Source: Adineta vaga
Lineage: Eukaryota > Rotifera
DNA: 64,000 nt
Assembly: GCA_021613535.1 (NCBI GenBank)
Contig: CP075495.1
Span: 7,626,001-7,690,000 of the forward strand
Direction: 5' to 3'
Position numbers and translations under genes: made by a program
The notes under the pieces: generated by a model
Database searches by the model: none
What the model was told of the DNA's origin: nothing
Seen by the model: the letters and a program-made list of their open reading frames with translations, nothing else
Part shown: one piece after another, positions 51,626 through 62,195 of the stretch
Numbering within the stretch: the stretch's first letter is position 1
Layout of the letters: each line of letters opens with the position of its first letter

Positions 51626-54600
51626 TGTTAATCGATGAAAAACTGAATTATTTCTTTATTGTATCGAAGGTAGGCAGTTATATAAAGTTAGTTCTTATGA
51701 TGATTCATATGTAAAGAAAAAAGAGAAGAAAATGTTTATTGAGTTTCGTATTTTTACACCTGCAAGAAAAAAAATAATCATATTAGTATTATTCATTATA
51801 GTAAAGAGGCGGTTAAAAGAAATCGAATCATCGATAGTTTAAATACGAAAGAAAGAGAGTGAGAGAAAGATAAAAAGATAAAAATGCTTTATTTAAATTC
51901 AAACGGAACATTTTTCTCATCGATTTTTACTTAAAAAAAATATCCAGATGTTTAACAAGAAAAAGGAATGAAGATTTTGAGATATTGTCTTGAATAGATA
52001 AATAAACACTCGATATCGATACATAGATTTATATTGAAGAAAATATGCAAAGAATTTTCGAGTGGAACTACTCAATAGCAAAATAATAGTAGTCGATGAC
52101 TTTTATTAAATTTATATTTCTAACGTCATCCTTTACAAATGCAAATTATTGTATGATTGATGAAAAAGAAAAAGAAAAGAGAAAAAAAAGAACTTTTTTT
52201 CATTTCGAAAACGTGACAATATAGAAAGTGCAGTGTTAATTTCACAAGTTTACAACAGTTTCATTAATTGAACATTGCGACAACTATACAACAATTATTT
52301 ATTAATATTTGTGTGTGTCAAGGTTCTCGTTCTCTTCTTTCTTGTTTAGAGTTGTTCATGTTTCGCATGCACAATCAATCGTTGTCATCATATATTGACA
52401 CAATTGATATTTGTGATCATGCATTAAGCTTTTCTTTTAAAATATGCACGCGTTTATATGTCGACTCTCAGTTAGCTTTGCGTAATCATTCACTTATCCA
52501 ATCTGATATCTACATTGAAGTTCTTGAAATGCGAATAACAACATAATCGAACTTGTCGATCATAGACGTTAGAAGGCACAACGGAGAATGAAAACGAAGA
52601 AGATCGAAAAGAGTAAAATGATGTAAGAATTCGTAGAAGTGTGAATAACAATATCATAAACTTCCGATAGGAGTTAGACGTGCGTATATATGAGAGTCTT
52701 TTTTTTTCAATATTTTCATTTACTACCTTTAGGCAAGAGGCAAACGATGCGTACGTTGTCTTATGTTATTCAAGAGGTCATCGAACAAGATAGTGCTAAT
52801 AGAAGGCAAACTGCGAATATATCTTGAGTAAAGAGAAAGAGACGGAGAGAAAGAAAACGAAATGTCTTATACACGTCAATGTTACATGAGTGAAATATGA
52901 GAAGACGTGGCGTTGGGTGGAACTGCACACTAAATGAAATATGATCTTTGAAAACGAACGAAAATGGTCAGTCATTGTTCTGTATAATTAAAATTGTTAG
53001 TACTCAGCAATGAAATGATTGAACAAAAAAAATGTAAGAAGAAAAGATTGCCTTGAAAATTGATAGAGTGTATGTCATTGTCATTAGAAAAAAATAAAGG
53101 TTATACACATCTAAGTTTTCGAATTGATGATGAGATGTTGTTGATTTACCTTGAAAATAAAGACCGACGGATATATCGATATATATATATATAGGGTATA
53201 AAATAATCAAACTATACGAAATAATTTTCATTGACGACACCTGCTGCCTTGTTTCTCTTATTTGTTGAGATTTATTTTTCCTCGGGAGAAAAAAAGAAAA
53301 TATACACATATATTTTTTGTTAAAGTTTTCGTCTATTTGAGAAGTATTGTAAAGTAATGGATTGATTTATATCAATGAAGAATAACAAAATAAAAAAGAA
53401 TAATAATAATAAAATTTTTTGGCTTACCTATTCAAATGTATATATACGTCTAGTAAAAATGAATGCAAACAATGACCGGAGCTGACGTTCTTTTTTTCTG
53501 CGTTATTCCGATAGGCAAACACGTGTATTTGCACACCCTGTTTCTCTCTCTCTCTCTCTTTGCGTTTTTTTCTTCTCTAAAGGAAGACAAGAAAAAAATA
53601 TATGGAATGAGAAAGTTATGCTATGACTGTTTCTAATGTTGCCGTCAAACGCGCTTTAGATTGACTAAAAACTTTTTTCCTCTCTTCTTCTTCTTCTTTT
53701 TCTTCTTTGCTCACCCTCTTTGCCGTTTCTTCTTTGTTCGATGTTCTGTTTTTTGGCATTTTCATCTTTTTATTTATTTCTTTTCTTCGTTTCGGTTGCT
53801 CGCGAATGAATGTCTCGGGTATTCTTACTAATGAAAAAGAGGATCAAAGTTTCAGTTGAATGTCTCTTCTTTTTCTTTGTCACTCATTTATTCGTTCATT
53901 CGTTCGTTCGTTCGTTCGTTCGTTCGTTCGTTCGTATGTACGTACGTACGTATAGAGTAAAGCTTGAACACAACATCAACTGACACAAATCATGGTCGAC
54001 AAACGAAAAGACGATATTCGCTCACACTATTGTATGCATAGGAGATGACAATTAAATAGGGCTCAATCACAATCTGTCTGTCGAATCTTTCTCGTATTAT
54101 TATTATTGTTCAGACAGTCACAATATTTGTGTATAATGATAGATGAAAAGCAACGAAGTTCGACTATGTATCCATAGGCCATATATACTATTAGATATGT
54201 GCGTGCATGTGTCTTTTTACCTGTTAATTGAGGAAGTTTTACTCGAGGGTATGTATTACTTTATTTGTGTTGTACAATTATCAATTGAACATAGAATTAA
54301 AAAAAATGTTATGTAAATTCTTTAGTAGAAATTTATCATTAAGAAAAATATAAAGCTGATCATGTAGGAAGAAATTTCAAGTGATAATTTTCATTTCTTT
54401 TTCGTTCAATATATTATTTAATTCTTCTTCATGAAATTCAAGAGAAAATCATTTGAAAAGATGATTTAATTGAAAATTTAAATAAATAACTGTAACGTTC
54501 TTATTAATTATATGTTGAATAACAATTAAATTTAAGTATCAAGAGAATATTCATAACAGAACGAACTAAATAATTGATTGATCGACAGTGATTTTAAAGT

Positions 54601-55673
54601 CAATTTTTTGTTTGAATTTTTTCAAATATTTTCATACTATTTTAACTGACATGTGTATCTGTATGATAAATTGAAAATAAACATCTGATTATTGTATGAA
54701 TAAAACATCGATTGCAATATAATATAAAAATATTTCCAAAAGGAAATAGATAGTAGACAAAATAAGAATGATACTGGTGTCAAGAGGGAATATCTTAGCT
54801 GAATACATTACCGTTCAGACAATTATTTCATTGATTCTTTTGTAATGTTTCATGTATGCTTGAGGTGTACAATTCGAGACATTTTTAATCAAATTCAAAA
54901 ACATGAACGAATATAATAAACATAAATACATACCAGAATGATCAGAATATTATTATCACGACGTATCATTGTTAATAATTCTGCACACGTTTTTATTAGC
55001 TTGCACATACCTTCATTCTAATGAATGTAGTTTATCAACAGATCGTTTGAATCGTATGACTAGAATAAAGAAGACATCATGTTTCAATACTGTTACCATT
55101 CTATATGTATATATACAATATTATTACCGAATCTGAACAAGTTTATTGATATTATCAGGAAGATCCATTAAAGCATACCTTTACAATTTAAATTCGTTTC
55201 ATCCTCAATTTCAAACGATGATCAAGATTATTCTATATTAGTTTTACAATTTATTGCTACTCTTTTCTCTGTCTGGAAAAAGACAAACTCATCACGAATA
55301 TATTTGCCCATGTCTTTAATGAAAATTTATGATAATAAAAGAAAATTGTTAACAAGGACATCATTGATTGTTTTAAGAATAGACATTGTGTATTGTACAT
55401 TTGCCTTGATAATGACCGTGAGTATCAGTACAATGAAAAATAACTTTTCTATTTCGATACTTTCTTTCAGATGTAGACATAATTGATGAAGTTATAGCCA
55501 CTATCAAACAACAGAATTTCAAGGATAACATTGAAAACTAAGGAAAAACAAACAATACATCATTTCGACGTATCGTTGATTTCAGGCAAGCACAAACGAT
55601 AAATTTTTCCAAACGACAGTCGGTTAAAAAGCACTTCAAGAAAACAACAACTTGCACATATTTCTTGTAGTCT
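51626..55673. other. Long intergenic region upstream of dystrophin
   Basis: About 4 kb. It holds no recognisable gene: open frames such as 52268-52546 are short and have no domain. There are CT tracts (53545-53560, 53683-53705), the TTCG repeat at 53891-53953, and a very AT-rich part at 54240-55560. Dystrophin 5' untranslated exons and the promoter of the first protease homologue probably lie here. Confidence 0.5.
53891..53953. repeat. (TTCG)n microsatellite passing into (GTAC)n
   Basis: About nine TTCG units run from 53899 to 53934 and lead into GTAC units (53938-53952). The GTAC part is self-complementary and could form hairpins. Confidence 0.9.
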
Positions 55674-57056
55674 ATGTGGCGACATAGCTCCTTTCCTAGA
55701 TGGAGGTTTCCTCCACCTTTCCGTTCACGTATGCGTTTAAGTCCGCCTATACGTTTAAGCCCACCAACAATTATCCCTATTCTACCTCCGGATCTGCCAG
55801 CAGTGAATAGAAAACCTCGTTCTGATACAACCAAACTTATTATTATCGTTATTGCAGTTATTATTGTCGCCTTCTTAGTACTTGGTATCATAGGTCTCGG
55901 AGTTGGTCTTGGTTTCAAAAAACCCTCAACACCACCCTTACCATCGGAAACTACTCAAATACCATGCAATGGAACAATGATAGAAAATAGATGTATACCA
56001 TATACCACAAAACCTTCAACGCCTGTCATTGTTCAAGTGATCAATACAACTACTACCGCACTTACCTTGTCTACGACAACAAAATCTTCATCTAGTATTA
56101 CGGAAACTGTTGTCCCACCTATTTCATCTGTTATAAAAGTAATCTCATCTAACGATGCTAGAATTGACACAACTACTCACTTATCCAATCCTACAACAAT
56201 ACCTTCTACTGCACTGCCTACAACTACAACTACTACGACCACAACTACAACCACACCAACAACTACAACTACGACGACCACAACTACAACCACACCAACA
56301 ACTACAACAACTACAACAACTACCACTACAGCAACAACGTCTACTACTACTACGACAACAACAACAACAACAAGTATATCATTAACAACGACGTTCATCA
56401 CAACTACACCCGAATCTAACAATTGGCCATTCATTGTAGCTCTCTACTTGCGCAATCAAAAGATTTGCACTGGCTTTCTTCTTACCAATCGACATGTCAT
56501 CACATCAGCTACTTGTGTCTACAATCTCGATGAAACTGCCATAGCTATCTATTTTGGTACGAACATTCTGTCAAACAAAAACAATCGATTCAAACGTACT
56601 ATTTCGAGTGTTGCGTATCCATCGACATATCGAAAAGGTCGAACAATCGATGATATTGCTGTTCTTACGCTCGCAAGAAATGTGACAATGAGCTCAACAG
56701 TTGGTGTTTGTTCAATTTCGAAAAGTATACTGATTCCACAAGTGGATGATGAAGGTATTGTGGTTGGTTGGAATGAAGCATCATCTTCTGAGAAACTTCA
56801 AGAAGCCGATATTCGAGTTGAAAATCCATCAACATGTGGTTTATCAACATTAATTAGGAGTCGTTTATGTGGTCGTTATATTAGTAACAGTAAATGTATG
56901 GGTGATCGTGGGAGTCCTTTAATAATTAAAACTGACAAGGATGAATGGGTATGTGCTGGTATTGCAATTGGTGATCGATCTCGATGTAGAGCAATTGGAA
57001 TCTATACTCGAATCAGTTATCATAATGAATTCATATTAAGTTCATTAGCAGGATGA
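55674..57056 (+). CDS. Membrane-anchored serine protease homologue, catalytically dead (copy 1)
   Basis: Intronless, 460 residues. A proline- and arginine-rich cytoplasmic N-terminus (about 1-60) is followed by a transmembrane helix (LIIIVIAVIIVAFLVLGIIG), so a type II orientation is likely. A Ser/Thr stalk ends in a nearly pure Thr run (about residues 183-240). A trypsin-like domain follows from NNWPFIVALYLRNQKICTGF. The His position reads TSATC instead of AAHC, the Asp is present (IDDIAVLTL), and the Ser motif reads CMGDRGSPL instead of GDSGGP. Two of three catalytic residues are gone, so proteolysis is not expected; binding or decoy roles are possible. The protein ends CAGIAIGDRSRCRAIGIYTR, like the trypsin C-terminus. 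The next gene starts 0.44 kb downstream on the same strand. Confidence 0.85.
   Translation: MWRHSSFPRWRFPPPFRSRMRLSPPIRLSPPTIIPILPPDLPAVNRKPRSDTTKLIIIVIAVIIVAFLVLGIIGLGVGLGFKKPSTPPLPSETTQIPCNGTMIENRCIPYTTKPSTPVIVQVINTTTTALTLSTTTKSSSSITETVVPPISSVIKVISSNDARIDTTTHLSNPTTIPSTALPTTTTTTTTTTTTPTTTTTTTTTTTTPTTTTTTTTTTTATTSTTTTTTTTTTSISLTTTFITTTPESNNWPFIVALYLRNQKICTGFLLTNRHVITSATCVYNLDETAIAIYFGTNILSNKNNRFKRTISSVAYPSTYRKGRTIDDIAVLTLARNVTMSSTVGVCSISKSILIPQVDDEGIVVGWNEASSSEKLQEADIRVENPSTCGLSTLIRSRLCGRYISNSKCMGDRGSPLIIKTDKDEWVCAGIAIGDRSRCRAIGIYTRISYHNEFILSSLAG
56215..56376 (+). repeat. ACN trinucleotide repeat encoding poly-Thr stalk
   Basis: An imperfect repeat of ACA/ACT/ACG/ACC codons containing two near-identical 39-bp subunits separated by CCA (Pro). 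It encodes a mucin-like Thr stalk, probably O-glycosylated. Copy 2 of the gene has only a few Thr codons here, so the tract is a recent expansion or contraction. Confidence 0.9.
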
Positions 57057-57498
57057 ACAATAAATCAAAAAACATTTTTTTTCTGTTTTATACATAAATA
57101 TTCACTCATCATATGAGTTCTGTGGTGAGAATTTTTTTTGTCTGTTGAACATGTGTAATAATGTTTTTCGTTTTCGTAAAATATATGCATTTGTAATTGT
57201 AGTAGAGGAAACTATCTTTGTTTCACCAAACAGAATAAGAATAAGCAACATTTTTTAGTTGATATCCATATTAATCTGACGAGCAAATGGATTTAGTAAA
57301 AAACAAACTTTAAAGAAAAACAAAAATATCGATCATAAAATATATATGGCTTCATGACAACGTATTACAATCATTTTTTCTCATTTGCATCCATATTTTA
57401 CCTTTGTTTATGAGATTTCATATTTATTCATATATATTCACCTTGACAGTTTACATACTTTAAGATTTACTTTTACATTTCTTTCCTGTTATTGCTCG
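57057..57498. other. Intergenic between protease homologue and small membrane protein gene
   Basis: About 440 bp, AT-rich. The part at about 57380-57498 has a recognisable counterpart at about 61470-61600, so it belongs to the duplicated unit. Confidence 0.5.
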
Positions 57499-58305
57499 AT
57501 GCATATTATATTTCTCTTTCTCGTTATTGTATCCGCTGTCTCACAATATCAATGTGATATATTATCATGCAGGTTTGTATTATTTGATGTGCTCATTTTT
57601 CTTATCGTCTATCTAAAATCCCATCTCTATTTTTAAGAACCGACTGTTCTACAAATTATCCATGTTGGAAAGAAACTCTTGCTTATCATTCATCAGAAAT
57701 AGTACATCAATTATTTTCATTTGGTAATCTTGCTGTTTATGTCGATAATTTTCAACGCAATCATGAGTCTGAAGTTTGTTACATACATATTATTTGAATT
57801 TTACTTGTTTTAGTACTAAACTATTCGATTAACATTTATGTAGGTAAGCAAGGGCGAAAATGATAGTCACATAGAATTGATTGAAAAAGCTCTTGAAAAT
57901 CATTTGTCGAACGAAGTAAATGCTAGTAATCTACCATTGAGTTTATTCGAAGAAACGAAACTTCTCATTTTCAATTATGTAAGAAGTAAATGATTCAGGT
58001 CATATTGTTTAGATACTTTTGTCTTGTAGTGTACTGATTTAACATTGACAGAAATTGAATCCGTTGAAGACCTTCCACTATTACAATGTTCACAATCGAC
58101 ATGTTCATCGGATACAATGAATCTAATGGTACTTTTCATCATTAGTGTGCTTATTGGTGGATTTGTGGTTATCATGTTTATTGTTGAATCTTGCCAAATT
58201 TTACATCAAAGAAAAATAGCAAAAACGTTTATGGGATCTGCGAGATCACCAGATGTATATAAGATTAATAATCCAATTTTTGACATTCAAACAACTCGAT
58301 TTTAA
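57499..58305 (+). CDS. Small type I membrane protein of unknown family
   Basis: Four exons, 57499-57572, 57638-57773, 57844-57978 and 58030-58305, give 206 residues. Splice sites are GT-AG and the frame is open throughout. It has a signal peptide (MHIIFLFLVIVSAVSQYQC), a Cys-containing ectodomain (TDCSTNYPCWKETLAYHSS), an acidic helical part, then CTDLTLTEIESVEDLPLLQC. A transmembrane helix (MVLFIISVLIGGFVVIMFIV) precedes a basic cytoplasmic tail with a Tyr (SPDVYKINNPIF). I do not recognise the family. A decayed copy lies at 61452-61990, and a gene with the same four-exon layout at 62196-62904. Confidence 0.75.
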
Positions 58306-59496
58306 TATAGAATTTTCACGAAGAATGTAGTTTTATTATAACAAAAGATGTACTAATAATGTCTCATAGCAGATTCTTTTAAGTATCTTCGTTGTTTGCT
58401 TGAAACTATATAGCGTTAGCAGATAATATTTGCAATGAACTGATGTATATACATACAATATCAATAATGAGTTAATTTTGAGAAAACAGAGAAATAATTA
58501 TCCTTAAAACACAGTCGTTCTTTATCAAACGATAATTGTATGAATATAATAACATGCTAAGTGCTTCTAATAGTATAGGTTTTACAAAAGTATCATTTTG
58601 AATACATTGCAGATATGAAACTATCAATTAAATGGAACATGTAATGACATGTCTGATGGATCAAATTCATAGACAAATGGTTGGATGTCAATTTTTCAAA
58701 TATAATTCACAAAATGTTCACAAAAAATATCTCTCGAACCTAAGAAGATAATACTTTTCATTTCTCTACTCCTATGATAACATCTCATAATACTATGAAA
58801 AAATTCTTACCACTGAATATCGCACCATTCTGGGATCTATTGACCTGAAAAGAATTACTAACATAAATTTGCAATTGATAATTCTTTGGACTTCTTGTAT
58901 ATTCTATTAATTTCTATTCTTATAAACATATTGATGGCTACCTGTTGTTTTTTTTCAATTATCCAATGAATATTTTCGATTAACATCTATTTTTCATTGT
59001 CTAATTATCATTGACATTGTTTTATTATTTTTTTGAAGAGACTTCTCAACAATATTCTCAATGTCTTCACTAAACTGAAGGATATTAACAAAAAAAATAT
59101 CCATAAGGTCACCACTGTCTACTTTCCTTGTTTCTTCGTTTCGGTTTCTTTTACCAGACACTTTATTTATTCGAAATATTTTCTTTTATGAATATACATT
59201 ATCTGTTCTCAGTATACTTCAATGATGCCCATGAATATATACATATGATGAAGAGTAATTTCCTTCAGATGTAGATAGAACAAATGATAATGTTTCCTGC
59301 AGTCACAGTTCGTTTTCGATGTTATGAATAGGGAGAAATACTGTAAAAAAATCAAGGATGACAATGAGAATTGAGAGAAAACACCCAAATACAACATGAG
59401 AAATTGACATTGATCACAAGAGACTAATTTTCCACAGAAGAATTCTATATAACGCAGTGTAAAACGTTCTCCACTTCGTTATTAATTTTTCTCAAC
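58306..59496. other. Intergenic between tandem units
   Basis: About 1.2 kb, very AT-rich, with no exon recognised. It separates the first duplicated unit from the second. Confidence 0.5.
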
Positions 59497-60513
59497 ATGA
59501 AGCCTCATGTAAACGTATCAAGGATCAGATATCCTCAGCCACCGATTTTTCCGACAGCGGTTCCAGAAATGAACGAACAAAGTTCATCCAAGATGATTGT
59601 TATCATTGTTGTTGTAGTTGTTGGATCATTTCTATTTCTTGGTACACTTGCTATTGCACTCGGTCTTGGACTCGGCTTTGGTCTCAAAGAACCATCGAAT
59701 CCAGTTTCCCCAAAACTTCTTCCAACTACTCCAGCATGCAAACTATTGTTAGGTAAACAAGGTTGTGCACCAACTATCCCAACAACTTTATCCTCTACTA
59801 CTGCAGCTAAAACTACAACAACAATAACAACAAGTATATCATTAACAACGACGTTCATCACAACTACACCCGAATCTAACAATTGGCCATTCATTGTAGC
59901 TCTCTACTTGCGCAATCAAAAGATTTGCACCGGTTTTCTTCTTACCAATCGACATGTCATCACATCAGCTACTTGTGTCTACAATCTCGATGAAACTGCA
60001 ATAGCTATCTATTTTGGTACCAACATTCTGTCAAACAAAAACAATCGATTTAAACGTACTATTTCAAGTGTTGCGTATCCATCGACATATCGAAAAGGTC
60101 GAACAATCGATGATATTGCTGTTCTTACGCTCGCAAGAAATGTGACAATGAGCTCAACAGTTGGTGTTTGTTCAATTTCGAAAAGTATACTGATTCCACA
60201 AGTGGATGATGAAGGTATTGTGGTTGGTTGGAATGAAGCATCATCTTCTGAGAAACTTCAAGAAGCCGATATTCGAGTTGAAAATCCATCAACATGTGGT
60301 TTATCAACAGAAACCGAAAGTCAGTTTTGTAGTAGTTATAGAGATAACGATAAATGTATCGATGACCAAGGACGTGCATTATTGATTCGTAGAAATAATC
60401 AATGGGTATGTGCTGGAATTGCAATTGATGATACATTCAGATGCAGATCAATTGGAATCTATACTCGAATCGGATATTACTATGAATTTATCATGAATTC
60501 AATAAAACGATGA
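59497..60513 (+). CDS. Membrane-anchored serine protease homologue, catalytically dead (copy 2)
   Basis: Intronless, 338 residues, with the same layout as the gene at 55674. A short N-terminus (MKPHVNVSRIRYPQPP) is followed by a transmembrane helix (MIVIIVVVVVGSFLFLGTLA), a shorter Thr-rich stalk, and the trypsin-like domain from NNWPFIVALYLRNQKICTGF. The His position is again TSATC and the Asp is kept. The Ser motif is CIDDQGRAL, so Ser is Gln and the oxyanion glycines are changed. From the Thr stalk to NPSTCGLST the protein is identical to copy 1; the last 68 residues are only about half identical. Its likely role is non-catalytic recognition at the cell surface (inference). Confidence 0.85.
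   Translation: MKPHVNVSRIRYPQPPIFPTAVPEMNEQSSSKMIVIIVVVVVGSFLFLGTLAIALGLGLGFGLKEPSNPVSPKLLPTTPACKLLLGKQGCAPTIPTTLSSTTAAKTTTTITTSISLTTTFITTTPESNNWPFIVALYLRNQKICTGFLLTNRHVITSATCVYNLDETAIAIYFGTNILSNKNNRFKRTISSVAYPSTYRKGRTIDDIAVLTLARNVTMSSTVGVCSISKSILIPQVDDEGIVVGWNEASSSEKLQEADIRVENPSTCGLSTETESQFCSSYRDNDKCIDDQGRALLIRRNNQWVCAGIAIDDTFRCRSIGIYTRIGYYYEFIMNSIKR
59826..60309 (+). repeat. 484-bp near-identical block shared with 56366-56849
   Basis: By direct comparison the two blocks have no indels and six mismatches, all at third codon positions and silent. The last 250 bp are identical. Flanking coding sequence on both sides is clearly diverged, so the boundaries are sharp. Confidence 0.9.
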
Positions 60514-61451
60514 AGATAGACGAAACTATACCGTGTGTTTTATAATGTTACTATTTGCTATTTGAGTGTTGTGATGAGAATATTTTTCTTTTATGGAAAA
60601 GATTAGGTGATGGGTTTTTGTTTTTATGAAATATATTTAATTGGATTAGAAAGATATTGTTTTCACCATGATAAATACGAGAAGAACGATGTAGAAAATT
60701 GTCTAATTCATAGAAAATGATGCATATCAGCGATGAAGAAAAAAAATATGTGTTTCAAAGAATCGTTTCACGTCTGTCTAAACGAGAATAAAAAAAGAAT
60801 GTCTTCTTTTTGAAAAAAAATATTTTAGCATATAGAAATAGAAGAAACATATATTGATAATATATATTCTTTGCTTGTTGTCCGTCATGCTATGCTTCAC
60901 CTAAGATTTTTCATATTTCCGTTAATAAGAGAAATGTTCTGTAATGGGAACTACATTAAGTGTTTGCTGAATATTTCCCATCGGGTAGAAGAGAAAATCA
61001 ACAGATAGTGTTTAGGTTTTTTTTACTTTCCACTCGTGAATGTTAAAGGAGAAAAAAAATTTCTTTCGAAGGAGTGTTCTATTTCTTTTTCTAAACATTA
61101 TTTTAAAAAAATGCTTCTATATATGTGAAGAATGTAAAATGTATTCATTGAAAATGGTGAATTCGTAATATGTTTCAAGGCCAGGTATAAAAACTGCATT
61201 TAATAAATGATGTAGTACTATGAATTCCCTCAGTTATCAATATATTCATGAATTACAGTTCGATTATATTCAATTGTTGAGATTACCCTTGGATAAAAAC
61301 GAAAAGTTGGACTCGATAAAAGTACTCTTACGTTAGCAAAGATGTTCTTTCTTTCGGCTTGGCAAAACGAAATGAAAAGGTATGTCGATTCTTTCTTTTA
61401 TGAAGAAAAGTGAAGTAATAACGATATCAGTTATGAGATATCTACAGTATC
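60514..61451. other. Intergenic, no gene seen
   Basis: About 0.9 kb of AT-rich sequence downstream of protease homologue copy 2. It corresponds by position to 57057-57380 but is more diverged. Confidence 0.45.
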
Positions 61452-61990
61452 ATGATATCATCTTTCAGGATTTCTCTCTTATTTACTTCCATATTTTACC
61501 GTTGCGTCAAATACCATTTATACATATACACACACCTTTATGATCTATATACCTTGACATTTATCTTGAGATATCGATGCAAATTTGTTTTTCTTTTCAT
61601 GAAGATTTCATTTCGTTTTTTTTCTGTTTCTTATTATGTCTCGTTTCAAAATATCAATCTAAATCAGTACTATACAGGTTTGTAATATACCCTTTCGTTC
61701 ATAAAAACACGTCTTTTTTTTTGTAATAACTGTTTAAATTGTTAGTTCTCAGCGGATTTATAATATCGAAGTTTGTCGCACATTTTTTTGCCTGTCTTTT
61801 TTTCTTGTTTTCGTCTGTGATTATTCATATAGGTAAACAATAACAGTAGTAGCGACAGTATATTATTGATGGATAAAGCCCTAGAAAAATTATTCATCGA
61901 ACGAAATGTTCGTTAGTAACCTAACATTGAATTTTATCGAAGAGAAAGAGAATCTTACTTTTTCTTGTTGTAACTAAAATATGTATGCGA
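61452..61990 (+). pseudogene. Decayed copy of the small type I membrane protein gene
   Basis: The leader-exon counterpart (ATG at about 61599, MKISFRFFSVSYYVSFQNIN, then an ACAGGTTTGT donor) matches the gene at 57499 in position and donor context. The counterpart of the second exon (the Cys/Trp exon) is missing. The third exon is recognisable after the acceptor at about 61833 (VNNNSSSDSILLMDKALEKL) but reaches a TAG within about 30 codons, where the intact gene reads on. The final transmembrane exon is absent. Deletion, frame damage and loss of the last exon mark it as a pseudogene. Confidence 0.7.
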
Positions 61991-62195
61991 AATTCATATT
62001 ATACGAAGTTTTCTACTACATACATATCAGATTGTCGAATAGAACAAATATCATTGTAATATTATTTAATGATACTAATTAAAATATCGAAGTAACTATA
62101 TTTGTTCGATCTGATTTCTTTCATTCCTTTTAGGAAGATGAGTGAAATAGAAATCAATTTTGTTTCCTTTTTCATATTTACTATAGATTTATAAA

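Noticed and set aside
52268-52546. 92-codon plus-strand frame upstream of dystrophin
   Set aside because: No recognisable domain, no signal peptide and no similarity seen; the length is expected by chance over 4 kb.
53891-53953. CRISPR-like repeat array
   Set aside because: The repeats are contiguous tetranucleotides without spacers in a eukaryotic intergenic region.
55538-55918. Minus-strand open frame over the start of protease homologue copy 1
   Set aside because: It is the antisense shadow of a well-supported gene; its composition follows the plus-strand codons and it shows no domain.
56155-56434. Leu/Gln-rich and Val-rich frames over the Thr repeat
   Set aside because: They arise from reading the ACN repeat in other frames.
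60125-60436. Minus-strand frame over copy 2 of the protease homologue, also seen over copy 1
   Set aside because: It recurs only because the underlying block is nearly identical in both copies; it has no independent support.
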